Assembly: GCA_019279435.1 (NCBI GenBank)
Contig: JAAALK010000082.1
Location: 18,877,116-18,941,115 of the forward strand
From: Zizania palustris
Taxonomy: Eukaryota > Streptophyta > Magnoliopsida > Poales > Poaceae
Reading direction: 5' to 3'
Length of the DNA: 64,000 bases
Below, one piece after another: positions 13,201 to 23,813 of the stretch (positions are counted from its first letter, which is position 1; every line of letters starts with the position of its first letter). The notes under the pieces were generated by a model. The model was not told the DNA's origin. It saw nothing but the letters and a program-made list of their open reading frames with translations, and searched no databases. The translations under genes were made by a program, and so were the position numbers.

Positions 13201-13490
13201 GTTGCGACACAGAAATCAAGTTGAAGTTCAAATTTTTAACCAAAGCAACATTCTTTAAAGAGAAATGATCTGAAATGCGAATTGATCCTATGCCACTTAC
13301 TTTCCCTTGACCGTTGTTCCCGAACGTGATGTATTCTTTGGAGCTCGGGGGAGTGAGACTGGAGAACCATCTGCGATGTCCCGTCATGTGGCGAGAGCAT
13401 CCTGAGTCCATGATCCAAACATCCTCCAGTCCCTGGTCCTGCACAATCAGTGTCTGTAAGTGGGAGCAAATGGTCCGGCACCAGGTTTAG
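10261..13490 (-). pseudogene. Element B pol (PR-IN-RT-RNase H), two lesions
   Basis: This is a Ty1-copia polyprotein. From the right: protease (DSGCSRHMTG, about 13,400), GAG-pre-integrase (WHRRLGHLSF), integrase with its acidic triad (LDTVGP; RSDNGSEF; NGVVERKNR), RT from about 11,690 (TKWVFKNKQGED) with the catalytic YVDD near 11,200, and RNase H (SDADFGG, near 10,700). It stays open from 13444 to 10910. A TGA at 10907-10909 replaces the arginine codon seen in element E, and an 8-bp deletion near 10,568 shifts frame inside RNase H. The last part (10,261-10,570) then reads in a third frame to the normal end. Pol lies in the -1 frame relative to gag and overlaps its end. Confidence 0.92.
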
Positions 13491-16199
13491 CAAAAGAGCT
13501 AAACCAGTGTCGAGCCATCTGCTCAAAAGATGGAAAGCGAAAACCATCAAAAGAGTTTGGACCAAAGCGCGGCTCAAAGCGCGGTCCATGGTTCTGCCTA
13601 ACCCTGCGGCCACGAGGTCCAGAACCGTAGCCAACACGGTCTGGAAATCTGCCGGAACGGACACCACCAACTGGAGCACGGGCAAGAAAGCCGTCTCCTC
13701 TACCACCACCTACACGACGCGGCCTGGCCTCCAGCCTCTCCCCGCACCGAGGAACACGCAGTCTACCACCCTGCTGGTAGAACTGCTCCTGATCACTACG
13801 AGCCCTCTCTGCTCTCTCAACCCGCTTCCTCCTGAAGCAGAACTCCGCAAGATGCCCGTCTTTCTGACAGTACTCACAATGATAGGTAGGCTTCTTGGGA
13901 TGTGGTTGAGGCTTGGGGTTCTTGGGCTTGGTGGTGATTGGTGTTGTCTTCTTGGGTTGAGAGGGTCAAGGAAGAGAGTCTAGAGAAGAGTGGAGGTGTT
14001 TGGGCTTAGGAACCCAGATAGGTTTCTTGGGTGGAGCTTTAGGTGGTTCATGGATCACTCCATCCTTGGGCTGACAAGCCTGGGAAGACTCAATGGAGTG
14101 AGTCTTGGGATACCTCTGCTCTGGAGTCATTTTACTCCACTCCACTGCCCGGCTGATGGCACTCTCAAAGTCAGCCTTGGTGTAGGTGTAACCTACCCAA
14201 ACCCATCCTGCCTCTTGAACTGCTGGATCATCATGCCAAGCTGTGGCTCTCTGGCACTGATCCAACTCAGGATAGAATGGAGGTAAAAGTTCTCATTCTG
14301 AGAATCTGCTAGCTTCTCTCTCAAGGAAGCTAGAACCTCCACCTGAGACAAGCAGGTCTCACACTCACTCTCTATTTGGACAGACTTTTCAGCTTTCAGC
14401 TTGATTAGCTCCATTCTAAGAGACAGACAGTTCTCACAGACAGTGGGTGGAACTGACAGTGTCTCAAGCTCTAGCCTAGTCTGGGCAAGCTCAGCTCTCA
14501 ACCTCTCCAAATTACCCAAATGTTCATCGCCCTTGGATTTCAGCTCAGCTAAGGCAGCTAGATGAGATGGGCAGTCAACACAGGATGTGGCGACAGTGGC
14601 TTGAGCATCTTTCAGCTCCAGCTGAGCGCTTTCAAGCTCAGTGGCCAAAGCGTCCCTCTCATCAACCCTTTCTGTGTACCTGGACTTCAAAGTCGATAGA
14701 TCACACAGAAGCACCTCACACTTCGGACACTCACTGCTATCACCCAAGCAAGGAGAAGAAGATAGACTCTCGATTCTGCCGTTGGCCACGGCAAGCTCAC
14801 TCTCTAACTCATCTATCCTTTTCTTAGCCCCCCTAAGCAGTTTCTCCCGATACTTTAACTCCTGACGATTGCTCTCAAATAAATCAACAATTTCTCGCTC
14901 ATATGATGATACCTTGTTGTCGTCGTCGGAGTCGTCGGAGGAGCTCTTTTCTTCTCTATCCCCAAGAGCCATTGAACAGAAGCTCTTGCGGGATCTTCGG
15001 CGCTGGTGTGAGTGGCTCTTAGGCTTGTCCCCGAAAGCCATGAAGCAAAGGCCCGCCGGATCATCCTTGTCCTTCCCCTTCTTGACGGAGATCTCCTCAT
15101 CGCTTGAGCTCGATGAAGAGGAAGAAGACGTGGATCTCTTGGAGTAGCTCTTCTCCATCTCGGCGAAGAAGGCCTTGTCGCGCTTCTTGTTCTCTCGCCG
15201 GTAGTCCTTCAGGGCTTTCTTGAAGAAACGAGTCTTCGGCTTGCCCTTGTTGAAGGAGGGGCTCTCATGCTTGCCGGAGTCATGGAAGCTGCTGCCGGTG
15301 CCCTTCTTGTATCCACTGCGCTTGGGGCAGTCGGCGATGAAGTGTCCTGGATCACCACACTCAAAGCATCCGGATTTTGTGTCGTGTCTTTTGAACATTC
15401 TCTTGTCATAGACACGACGCACCCGGTTGTTAAAGAGACACAAATCATCATCTCCCAAAGACTCAAGCTGATCCTCAGTGATAGACATCAAGGAGAAACC
15501 AGCACAGCTCACAGCAGAGGGATCAACAGAAGGTGTAGCAAGGGCCAGGGATTTTGATCCAGAACTAGTGAGATTTGATCTCAGCTGGATATCTACCTCA
15601 GTGGCCTTCAGCTTGCTAAACAACTCATAAATGGTCAAGGTATCGTAAGAAGTGCTCTCAACGATAGAGGATACCTTGATCTCCCAGATCTTTGGGTCCA
15701 AGGTATGGAGAACCTTGAGCGCCTGCTCGTGATCTGAGACTAACTGAGCACCCTCAGCCTTGTTGTCCCGAAGCTTGTTAATGATCGACTGAAAACGACC
15801 AAACAAAGCCTCAACAGATTCACCCGGCTTCTGTGTGAAATTCTCATATTCACGCCGGTAGGTCTGATAGAGCCGAGCCTTGACCTGTGCTGTTCCCTCA
15901 TGGTGTGCCTTGAGGGTAGCCCAGATCTCTCTCGCAGTGGAGAGATGACTCACGCGCTCAAACTCAGTGGGACCTAAGCCAGAAAACAAAATGTTCACAG
16001 CCTTACTGTTGCTCAGATGCTGAGCAATGATACCAGCAGTACCTTGCTCAGTAACTGGCAAAATGACAAACGTGGTGTGAACGCAAATGTCCCATATGTC
16101 CGAACCCTGGCTCATGAGATAGGCTCGCATGCGAGTCTTCCAATAGTTATAGCCATAGGCTTCCAAGGACGGGACCTTGCCAGGAGACGTCATAGTCAC
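13447..16199 (-). pseudogene. Element B gag, two lesions
   Basis: This is a Sirevirus-type capsid protein that would package the element RNA in cytoplasmic particles. The start codon at 16199 lies 60 bp inside the LTR. Residues 1-250 are a DUF4219/UBN2-type gag. A zinc knuckle CFECGDPGHFIADC sits near residue 280, followed by a basic stretch, a serine run with acidic residues and a long coiled coil. The frame stops at 14193 after 668 residues because one base is missing near 14,204 compared with element E. A TGA at about 13,966-13,968 is a second break. Further on, a second knuckle (CEYCQKDGHLAEFC, near 13,870) and an Arg/Gly-rich tail lead to the natural TGA at 13447-13449. Confidence 0.92.
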
Positions 16200-16244
16200 T
16201 ACTGTGGTTTAGAACCGGTTAAGGTATGGAAAAACCCTAACCTT

Positions 16245-16256
16245 GCTCTGATACCA
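16245..16256 (-). other. Primer binding site of element B
   Basis: The minus strand reads TGGTATCAGAGC, a perfect match to the common plant primer site for initiator tRNA-Met, two bases from the LTR end. It sets the strand of the element and the 5' LTR boundary. Confidence 0.95.
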
Positions 16257-16258
16257 CT

Positions 16259-18281
16259 TGTAGGACCGAAAGTAGCGACCAGAGGGGGGGTGAATGGGCG
16301 CCTAACAAAATTCTTTCGAATCAATGGCCTGTTCCCAATACCCAACGCACCTCAAAAAGACTACGCAGCAGAAAATAGATAAAAGGCCTAAGTCTAAAGG
16401 TTTCTAACCTAGAAGCAAATGATTATAACTGAGAATTATTAAATAAGTGCAACTAGGCAGATGTACATGGTGTAACAGGCCTAAACTTCTCAATGAAATG
16501 ATCTAAGTATGTGTAAGATGAAAAGAGAAGTTACTGTCCAAATTTGTCTCCTGTTCGGTACTGGGCGAAGCCTCCTTCGCACGTCGAGGTCTGCTTCGGA
16601 GGTTGGTGACGGAGCCTGTCCGAGATGCCGAAGGTGACACGGTCTAACCTAGTTCGAAGTGGTAAGTAGCGAAGTGTACTTCGGAGCGAAGTATGACAAT
16701 GCCGGAGCCTGGTTCGAAGTATGTACTTCGAAGTCAAGGCTTCGAACACAGCTTCGAACCAAGAGCTTCGGAGCAAAGTAACAGAGTCGGAGCCTGCTTC
16801 GAAGTGTGCACTTCGAAGACAAAACTTCGAACACAACTTTGAACCGAATGCTTCTAAGCGAAACCTTCGAACAGAAAGCTTCGTACACAACACACAAAAG
16901 GACAACCTTCGAACAAAGAAACGAAGTCTGTCACACGACAGAAAAACAAGTCCGAAGCCTACACTCTATCTTCGAACAGGGAAAGCTTCGGAAGGTTAAT
17001 CGAAGGTTGACACGCCACGAAGAAATCAAATCGAAGTCTATCAGAAATGACACGCTTCGAGCCCAACTTCGAAGCCTACCGAAGTATGGACTTCGAACAG
17101 CTAGATTCGGAGTATGTTGATCGAAGTATGCGATGCTGTCCGTACACAAAAATACTTCGAAGCTTATCAACACAGACCGCACACTGAAAATCGAAGATTG
17201 AGCGAAGCCTTCGAAGATGCTAAGTCGAAGCCTGTTTCACGGAGCTGAGGGGCTTCGAAGAACAGAGAAAGACTTCGCCAGAGACACACCCAGAAAAGGT
17301 AATAGACCCTGTCAGCTTCGATTAAAAAGCTGTGCAGTAGAAGGTGAAAAGCTGCACAGAACACTGTAGCTGCAGAGAAGTAGTACTACTTGCAACAGCA
17401 AGAACTAGTACTACTAGAGTGAAGAACACACCCAGCCGAAGCCTCCAAAGCCTCAAAAATCATGGGAAAACTTGCTATGCTAATGAAATGCACCCATTTA
17501 AAACCTTTGCAGATGCAGCACACAATGAAATAGGACATTTACTGCAGCATTGAAAGCAAAGCATTAAACACAGGAGCAAATGCTTCCTGGCGGCGCAAGC
17601 AGGGAACCAAGAGAGGAGAGAGGCAATGCAGAGAGACAAAAAGTGACCCAAAAGAGTGGATTTGATTTTAGCACAAAGGGTAGTCCAAACCCTAGGGATT
17701 GGGGTCCTATTTATAGGCAGCCCAACACTAGGAATATTCTACCAGCCCCTTAGGGTTTTTACAGACTCAAAAATAAAGGAAAAGACTCTACTGCCCTTAG
17801 GAATTTTTACAGACACGACTGACTGACTGTGGGCCTAGAGTTACAGATGACTTATCCGGAAGCTAAGTTTTCGTAGTGACTACGGCTTCTCTTCTGGACA
17901 GTCGGATACAGAATCAACGGTTGTCAGTTTTGCGCCGAAACTGACAAAGCCTCCACCAGCTTTGCACCAGGTACCCGGATTGGGCCGGCCCGACTCCGCA
18001 GCTCTCTCAGCCCGGCAATCGCTCACCGCCCGTGTACCTGAGTCAGTCCTGGTCAACAGCCCAGTGGGTCTTCTACTGCTTCTGGCCCATGTACCCGGAT
18101 TGGGCCAGCCCGACTTCGCAGCCTCCTCTGCCTGACAGTCGCTCGCTGCCCGTGTACCTGAGTCACACGCGGCCCATGAAACAGCAGATCTCATCTCTTC
18201 TTTAGTCCTCTTTGACTTTCGTTGACAATGACTCATCACTTCTGGAGCCATGAGGCCCACGCTATTCAGCATGGCTCCTCA
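16259..18281 (-). repeat. 5' LTR of element B
   Basis: 2023 bp and nearly identical to 6908-8930. Most of the differences I saw are transitions, as expected from decay of methylated cytosines. It holds the promoter that would drive the element RNA, with its TATA box at 17708-17715. Confidence 0.95.
17708..17715 (-). promoter_or_regulatory. TATA box of element B
   Basis: TATAAATA on the minus strand in the 5' LTR, in the context CTGCCTATAAATAGGACC. The same box is kept in the LTRs of A (near 6598) and E (near 27,775). Transcription would be expected to start about 30 bases further left. Confidence 0.7.
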
Positions 18282-18286
18282 GCCGG

Positions 18287-18578
18287 CCCGATTTCACGGC
18301 TCCCTCAGCCCAGCAATCGCTCGCCGCCCGTGTACCTGAGTCAATCTCAGTCAACAGACCAGTGGATATCCTGTCGCTCCTAGCCCATGTACTCGGATTG
18401 GGCCGGCCCGACTCCGCAGCCCCTCTACTCGGCAGTCGCTCGCCGCCCGTGTACCTAAGTCACATGCGGCCTAGATACGGTAGGTCTCGTCTTCTCTTCG
18501 TCTTCTCTTTGACTTCTATTGACAATCACTCATCACATCTAGAGCCATGAGGCCCGTGATCTTCATCATGGCTCCTCA
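18287..18578 (-). repeat. 5' LTR of element A, outer part
   Basis: This continues 4693-6907 after removal of B and one copy of its target duplication. It ends GGCTCCTCA at 18578, matching the LTR end of B. The flanking five bases are ATCCC; the partner lies outside the window, so the target duplication of A cannot be tested. Confidence 0.82.
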
Positions 18579-19049
18579 ATCCCGAGCTTTTTCAATGTAA
18601 AAGGATAGTTACAGGATGTTCCTAATTAAGGTTGTTTGAGGAATTCGCTCCATGGAAGTGTTGGACATCTTATATATGTCTCCTCATTAATCAATTCTAG
18701 AATGTATGAGCTAGTAGTTATATATGTCTGCTGATTTGTGAACCAAGGAAACTAAGAAGGTAAAAAATAAAATGTTTTGACATGGAGTAATCGAGTGAGT
18801 AGCTTGTATGCTAGCAGCTTTTGTTTTAACTAGGATATTTTCTTTTTTGTGAAGTTTGGGTTTAATAGGGAGTTAGGTCTTTTTGGATTGAGTGTAATGT
18901 TGTAGGGAATAATGATAAATGACGATTTTAAGGATAATATAATTCATATTAGGTGTTTCGCACAGGTGAATACTACTTGCAAACTTTGTCATTTTTTGTC
19001 TTGAAATTGATGTGTTTTTAACCATGCTAATCAATTCCTACTAAATCAC
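18579..19049. other. Host intergenic DNA
   Basis: AT-rich sequence between element A and a MITE. I see no gene or recognisable element in it. Confidence 0.5.
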
Positions 19050-19052
19050 TAA

Positions 19053-20027
19053 GGACATGTTTGGATCCTAGATATTGGATTCAGAATTGAAGAATTGGAA
19101 TTCAATTCTATGAGATGGGTTGTTTGAACCATTTTGAAATTAGAATTATGAAATCATATCTAGAATTTATAATTCAGCTCAATTCATCTTCAATAAAAAA
19201 GAATTGACCGAAAACTCTACCTCTCCTCCTATTTTAGATGGACTTATATGAAGATGATAATGTTTTTCTTGTAATAATGGAATTGATTCTATGGTTTAAT
19301 CATTTAAACAAGTTTTAGAGTTAGTTCTTATATTTTAATTCTATGGAATATCCAAATAGAAATATCGAATTTTAATTGAATTCTACACGATTCAATGTTT
19401 TATAAATCTGAAATAGATTCGAATTAAAATTATGAAATCATATCTAGAATTTATAATTCAGCCCAATTCATCTTCAATAAAAAAGAATTGACCGGAAATA
19501 AACTCTACCTCTCCTCCTATTTTAGATGGACTTATATAAAGATGATAATGTTTTTCTTGTAATAATGGAATTGATTCTATGGTTTAATTATTTAAACAAG
19601 TTTTAGAGTTAGTTCTTATATTTTAATTCTATGGAATATCCAAATAGAAATATCGAATTTCAATTGAATTCTACACGATTCAATGTTTTATAAATCTGAA
19701 ATAGATTCGAATTAAAATTATGAAATCATATCTAGAATTTATAATTCAGCCCAATTCATCTTCAATAAAAAAGAGTTGACCGGAAACTCTACCTCTCCTC
19801 CTATTTTAGATGGACTTATATAAAGATGATAATGTTTTTCTTGTAATAATGGAATTGATTCTATGGTTTAATCATTTAAACAAGTTTTAGAGTTAGTTCT
19901 TATATTTTAATTCTATGAAATATCCAAATAGAAATATCGAATTTCAATTGAATTCTACACGATTCAATGTTTTATAAATCTGAAATAGATTCGAATTTTT
20001 TCCAATACCTAAGATCTAAATAGAGCC
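19053..20027. mobile_element. Tourist-like (PIF/Harbinger) MITE with internal triplication
   Basis: 975 bp flanked by TAA on both sides (19050-19052 and 20028-20030), the target duplication of PIF/Harbinger elements. The ends form an imperfect inverted repeat: GGACATGTTTGGATCCTAG on the left and, on the other strand, GGCTCTATTTAGATCTTAG on the right; about 20 of 27 bases match. The inside is three tandem copies of one roughly 286-bp unit. No protein is encoded. The length is large for a MITE and is explained by the repeat. Confidence 0.8.
19148..19995. repeat. Three tandem copies of a ~286-bp unit inside the MITE
   Basis: Copies start at about 19148, 19432 and 19720 (steps of 284 and 288 bp) with the shared landmark ATGAAATCATATCTAGAATT. 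By eye they differ at only a few bases, plus a 4-bp indel near the GACCGGAAA segment. The high identity suggests the amplification is younger than the decay of the terminal repeats. Confidence 0.9.
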
Positions 20028-20030
20028 TAA

Positions 20031-20454
20031 TACTTTTGTTTTCATTGGCTTCCAAGTTCAAGTTATTTATTTGTTTTAAGTTCAACATATTTATTATTTT
20101 TTTATTTTCATTGTTGCGTAGCACTAGCTCACTACTAATATACAATAATAAAAAATGGTTATGCCAATTGTACAACCTTCTATGAAAAAAATAAAATGGA
20201 AAATGGTGAATGTGGAAATTGGAATAGAAGTCAGGTAATTTTCACCAAACTTGTTTTGTTCACAATTTTATCAAATTTCAATATTTTTAAAAAAAATACA
20301 AAAATAATCTCAACTCACCTAATATTTATGAGATTTTTCATATTTTTTTTAAAATTTGAAACAGACTGCAAAACAATGACTGCATTGTTGTGTTTTGTGA
20401 ACATGTTGTGAGTTGTGACATGTTAGATTGCGACGATTTGATTTGGGCCCTACC
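20031..20454. other. Host intergenic DNA
   Basis: AT-rich, with A and T runs. Nothing recognisable as a gene or element. Confidence 0.5.
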
Positions 20455-20778
20455 AGGGCGTTTGGATTAAGTGACTAAATTTTATCCCGTATCACATGAG
20501 ATGTTTAGACATCAATTTAAAGGATTAAACATAAACTAATTATAAAAATAATTGCAGAATATAATTTGCGAGATGAATTTATTAAACATAATTAATCTAT
20601 AATTAGCAAATGTTTACTATAACATCACATTGTCAAATTATGGCATAATTAGGCTTATTAGATTTATCTCGTAAATAATCTACCGTTTAAAAATAAGTTT
20701 TGTAAATAGTTTTTATTTAATGTTCTAAAATAGTATTTAAACATTGGACGTGACAAGTAGCCTTATCCTAAATGTCCT
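20455..20778. mobile_element. MITE-like inverted-repeat element
   Basis: About 324 bp whose ends pair: AGGGCGTTTGGAT on the left and, on the other strand, AGGACATTTAGGAT on the right. The inside has the composition of a common grass MITE group (AAACATAAACTAATTATAAAA, ATTAGGCTTATTAGAT) and is partly self-complementary. I could not find a clear target duplication, so superfamily and exact bounds are uncertain. Confidence 0.55.
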
Positions 20779-20784
20779 CGCTAA

Positions 20785-21110
20785 GGGAATGTTTGGCACC
20801 GCTCCACTCATAGTTTTGTAGCTCTGCTCCGTAATCCACAAGCCAAACAATTCCAGATCTTATTTTTTGGATCTGCAAAAAATACAGATCTATGACTCCG
20901 CTCTTTTTTTTGCAGAGCACCTCAGGGTGTTCTGCGGATTCACTTTTTAAAACAAACAATGGAGTTTGGAGATATTTACTCACCATGACGTTAACGAATA
21001 CCGGTTCATTTTCTTTTATCTTTCCTTCCTAATTTTTTCTCGTGGGCAACTGTTCTTCTAAGTGGATTTTACGAAGTAGAGCAAAATTTGGTGAGTGTTC
21101 CAAACAGGCC
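20785..21110. mobile_element. Tourist-like MITE upstream of the esterase-like gene
   Basis: 326 bp flanked by TAA (20782-20784 and 21111-21113). The ends are GGGAATGTTTGGCACCGCTC and, on the other strand, GGCCTGTTTGGAACACTCAC, an imperfect inverted repeat of the Tourist kind. It sits about 450 bp before the likely start codon of the next gene, so it probably lies in its promoter or 5' leader. Confidence 0.75.
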
Positions 21111-21564
21111 TAATTCACGAGGAACAGAAATGGTAATCTCGATTCTCGATGAGCAATCCAGTGATCCACCTCATTTCTCCCAAGCAAATCGGGGCGAACC
21201 GGCCAAGCCGCTAGATCCACGCCGGCGCGGGCTCCCCCATTGGCCACCGACTCGCCCCCACGTCCCCACAAGCCACCACCACCACCAAATCGCTGGAGAG
21301 ACCCCGCACCAGCCGCCTGCCGCTCCGCTGTTCCCATCCCGCCGACCTGCCCCGGCGCCGGCTCCCTCCCCCAACCCCACCAACCCACCACGCGACGCCT
21401 CCCTACTTCTCGCTTCCGCTCCCCGCCGCGCCGGTCGATCGAGCGCACGTACCCACGCACACAGGCCTAACTTCCGCCGCGTGGTGCCGCGACGCGATCT
21501 CGTCCTGCGCGAGGCCAGATCTGGCTGTGGGCGCGGGCGCGTGGGCGGGCTGCCCCGTCTGCTG

Positions 21565-22587
21565 ATGGTGTCCGCGGTGGCGCAGGCGGGCGTGCTCGCG
21601 GCGTGCGTGGTGCTCTTCGTACCCATGGGGCTCGCAGGATGGCACCTCAGCCGGAATAAGGTCCTCTTCTTCTCCGGGGCGCTCTTCGTCTCACTCGCCG
21701 TCGGGGTACACTTGTCGCCGTACATACCCTCCCTTTCGCACCTCCTCCTCGCCTCCTTCCACCCCCAGCCCATCACGTCGGTGTCGTCATCCTCGTCCTC
21801 GTGCCTCCCTTTCCTGCACCGTGTGTCCTGGGCGGACGCCTCTGGGGGAGTGGGCCGCGCCTGGTCGTGGCCGCCGTCGCTCGCATCCACCTGCGGCCTC
21901 GCACGACTATCGCGGGACGACGCATCGCTCCTCCTCAATGGTTCCTGGGTGATGGTGGCGGGGGACTCGCAGGCGCGGTTGCTGGTGCTAGCGCTGCTCC
22001 GCCTCCTACTCGACCCTACCGCGGCGGCGGCGGCGGAGCCGGAGCTGTTCCGCCGCCACAGCGACTACCGCACTTCCGTGCCGGCTCGCGGGATCTCCGT
22101 CGATTTCATCTGGGCGCCCTTCGAGAGAAACCTCACGCGGCTGCTCCACGAGGATCTGCGCCTCGCGCCGCGCACCCCTGACGTGCTCGTCCTCGGATCC
22201 GGCCTCTGGCACATGCTCCACGTCACGGACGCCGCACGCTATGGCGACGCATTGGCGTCCATCGCTGATGCAGCTAAGTCCCTCCGGTCGCCACTCCCCG
22301 TGCCACTGCCGCACATGTTCTGGCTCGGCCTGCCGCGTCTCGTGAACCATATGCTCAACACTGACGCCAAGAAAGCACACATGAACGGCACCATGCTGCA
22401 AGCCTATGACCTTGAGGTCGACCAGAGGCATCTATTGCAACGTGACGGTGGCCCATTCCTACTGCTTGATGTAGGAAAGCTCACTCGGGGGTGTGGACAG
22501 CAATGCACGGCTGATGGAATGCATTATGATGGCGAGGTGTATGATGCTGTCATGCACATCATGCTGAATGCATTGGTGATTGAGTGA
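21565..22587 (+). CDS. Membrane-anchored SGNH/PC-esterase-like protein
   Basis: A single-exon gene of 340 residues. Two hydrophobic segments near the N-terminus (about 5-25 and 33-52) would anchor it in a membrane. The rest has the layout of the SGNH/PC-esterase (CAS1-N, PMR5-like) superfamily: the nucleophile block GDSQAR at 133-138 with Ser135, a conserved GSGLWHM at 211-217, and DGMH at 317-320 giving the likely Asp and His. The substrate cannot be told from sequence; relatives act on acyl groups of sugars or lipids, often in the Golgi. The open frame extends further upstream, but the ATG at 21565 is chosen because the upstream part is Pro/Arg-rich low-complexity sequence and reaches back into a MITE. 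The product class is likely; the exact role is unknown. Confidence 0.8.
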   Translation: MVSAVAQAGVLAACVVLFVPMGLAGWHLSRNKVLFFSGALFVSLAVGVHLSPYIPSLSHLLLASFHPQPITSVSSSSSSCLPFLHRVSWADASGGVGRAWSWPPSLASTCGLARLSRDDASLLLNGSWVMVAGDSQARLLVLALLRLLLDPTAAAAAEPELFRRHSDYRTSVPARGISVDFIWAPFERNLTRLLHEDLRLAPRTPDVLVLGSGLWHMLHVTDAARYGDALASIADAAKSLRSPLPVPLPHMFWLGLPRLVNHMLNTDAKKAHMNGTMLQAYDLEVDQRHLLQRDGGPFLLLDVGKLTRGCGQQCTADGMHYDGEVYDAVMHIMLNALVIE

Positions 22588-23813
22588 CAACAAAGGATTT
22601 GATTGGTTGGGTTCTTGAAGCAGCTGTGCTCTCACGCCCTGTTCTTTTGGTCCAGATACATGGGTAAGTAGAAATTGTTTGTGAATTACAGATGTTCTTT
22701 TGATCGCTTCCAACGTTTTGGTTGCTTGCTAGAATCCATAGCTGGATTCCACAACATTAGATTGTAATATAGGGGCATCTTAGAACCCACACTATCTTTT
22801 TTTTGGGTGGGTGGGTGGGTGGGGGGTGGCAAACCAAGTTGGTGTGTTGTATACTTTTGCTAAGTAAAAACTAAAAACGGTGGTTCCAAAATATAGGACA
22901 GGAAAGTTTGTGGAATGCTAAGAACTAGCCATTTTTTTTGTTTGCAACTACATGTATTTTTACTGTTGTAAACACAGAAATGTTCTCTGAATCATGTGGG
23001 TTGCTGCTATGACATGTTTAGCAAATTCTTTTTGGTCCTCAGAGCCTTCGAGTTTCGATTTGGTTAAGTTTAAGATGTATATAAAATGCCAAATTGAAGC
23101 TTAATTGTATTGTAAATTGTACTACTATCCTTTTGTCAACATGGTTACCTGTGGGCATGATTACATTGCTTCAGGGCAATAATTATGTTGCATACGGACC
23201 GTGGTTAAGTTATAATATGTGCATGATTTTGTAACTATTACAAATAAATTCATACGGATGCATCATATACCGTTGAGCACACAGTTAGAAACATACAATA
23301 CAATGACTGAATAGTAAAGAAGGTTATGGCAAAAATGCAAATTGTGGTTTGAATGCATTATAGTACAGTAGTTATATGTTCAGTCATGTTGACACTTTCT
23401 CTGTAATTTGAACCAAGAGTTAATGTTTGCTTGGTTTAGTATTTGGCACTTCATTGCACACCCTGTGTGGTGGTTTTCTTTAAAGTAACCCATCTCTGTC
23501 TGAAGGCTTAAGGTATTATTTGGCACTTTGATCTATGTAATTTATGGTACAGTAAGTGAGTAAGCAAGTAGGGTATCTTTTACTGCCACTCTTTGGTGAA
23601 TCTATTCACTAATTTTTAGATCCTTGTGTTAGAATTGTTGAAGCCTGCTCCTTTCGTCTATGGTGTTTTCATGTGCCTTACTCCGTAGTATGATTAGAAT
23701 TGAACAACTTTCTTGCCATTTTACTAAAGCTGATGCGTTATAAAGTCCATTCATTATTCTTCTTATGAGTCTTGTTGAAAGGGAAATTTTATGAAGCAGC
23801 AAAGGTAACCCTG
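22588..23813. other. 3' UTR and intergenic DNA after the esterase-like gene
   Basis: AT-rich sequence of about 1.2 kb holding the expected 3' UTR and a G-rich microsatellite at 22805-22828. No other gene or element is visible up to the LTR start at 23814. Confidence 0.6.
22805..22828 (+). repeat. GGGT microsatellite, G-quadruplex motif
   Basis: Four GGGT units followed by six G on the coding strand, about 220 bp after the stop codon. This is a canonical parallel G-quadruplex pattern and may lie in the 3' UTR. Confidence 0.7.

Larger units (their letters stand above)
6908..18281 (-). mobile_element. Complete Sirevirus-like Ty1-copia element B
   Basis: An 11.4-kb LTR retrotransposon on the minus strand, inserted into the LTR of element A. 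Both LTRs are 2023 bp with TG...CA ends, and the 5-bp target duplication GCCGG is perfect (6903-6907 and 18282-18286). It has a primer binding site, gag, pol in the order protease-integrase-RT-RNase H, and several polypurine tracts. The order of domains places it in Ty1-copia. The 2-kb LTRs, large gag and repeated polypurine tracts fit the Sirevirus (Maximus) lineage. By eye the LTRs differ at about 17 sites (0.8%), so insertion was fairly recent. Two stops and two frameshifts in gag-pol suggest this copy is not autonomous. Confidence 0.95.

Noticed and set aside
21088..21564. N-terminal extension of the esterase-like protein
   Set aside because: It begins within a MITE, is Pro/Arg-rich, and the ATG at 21565 precedes the natural membrane-anchor start.
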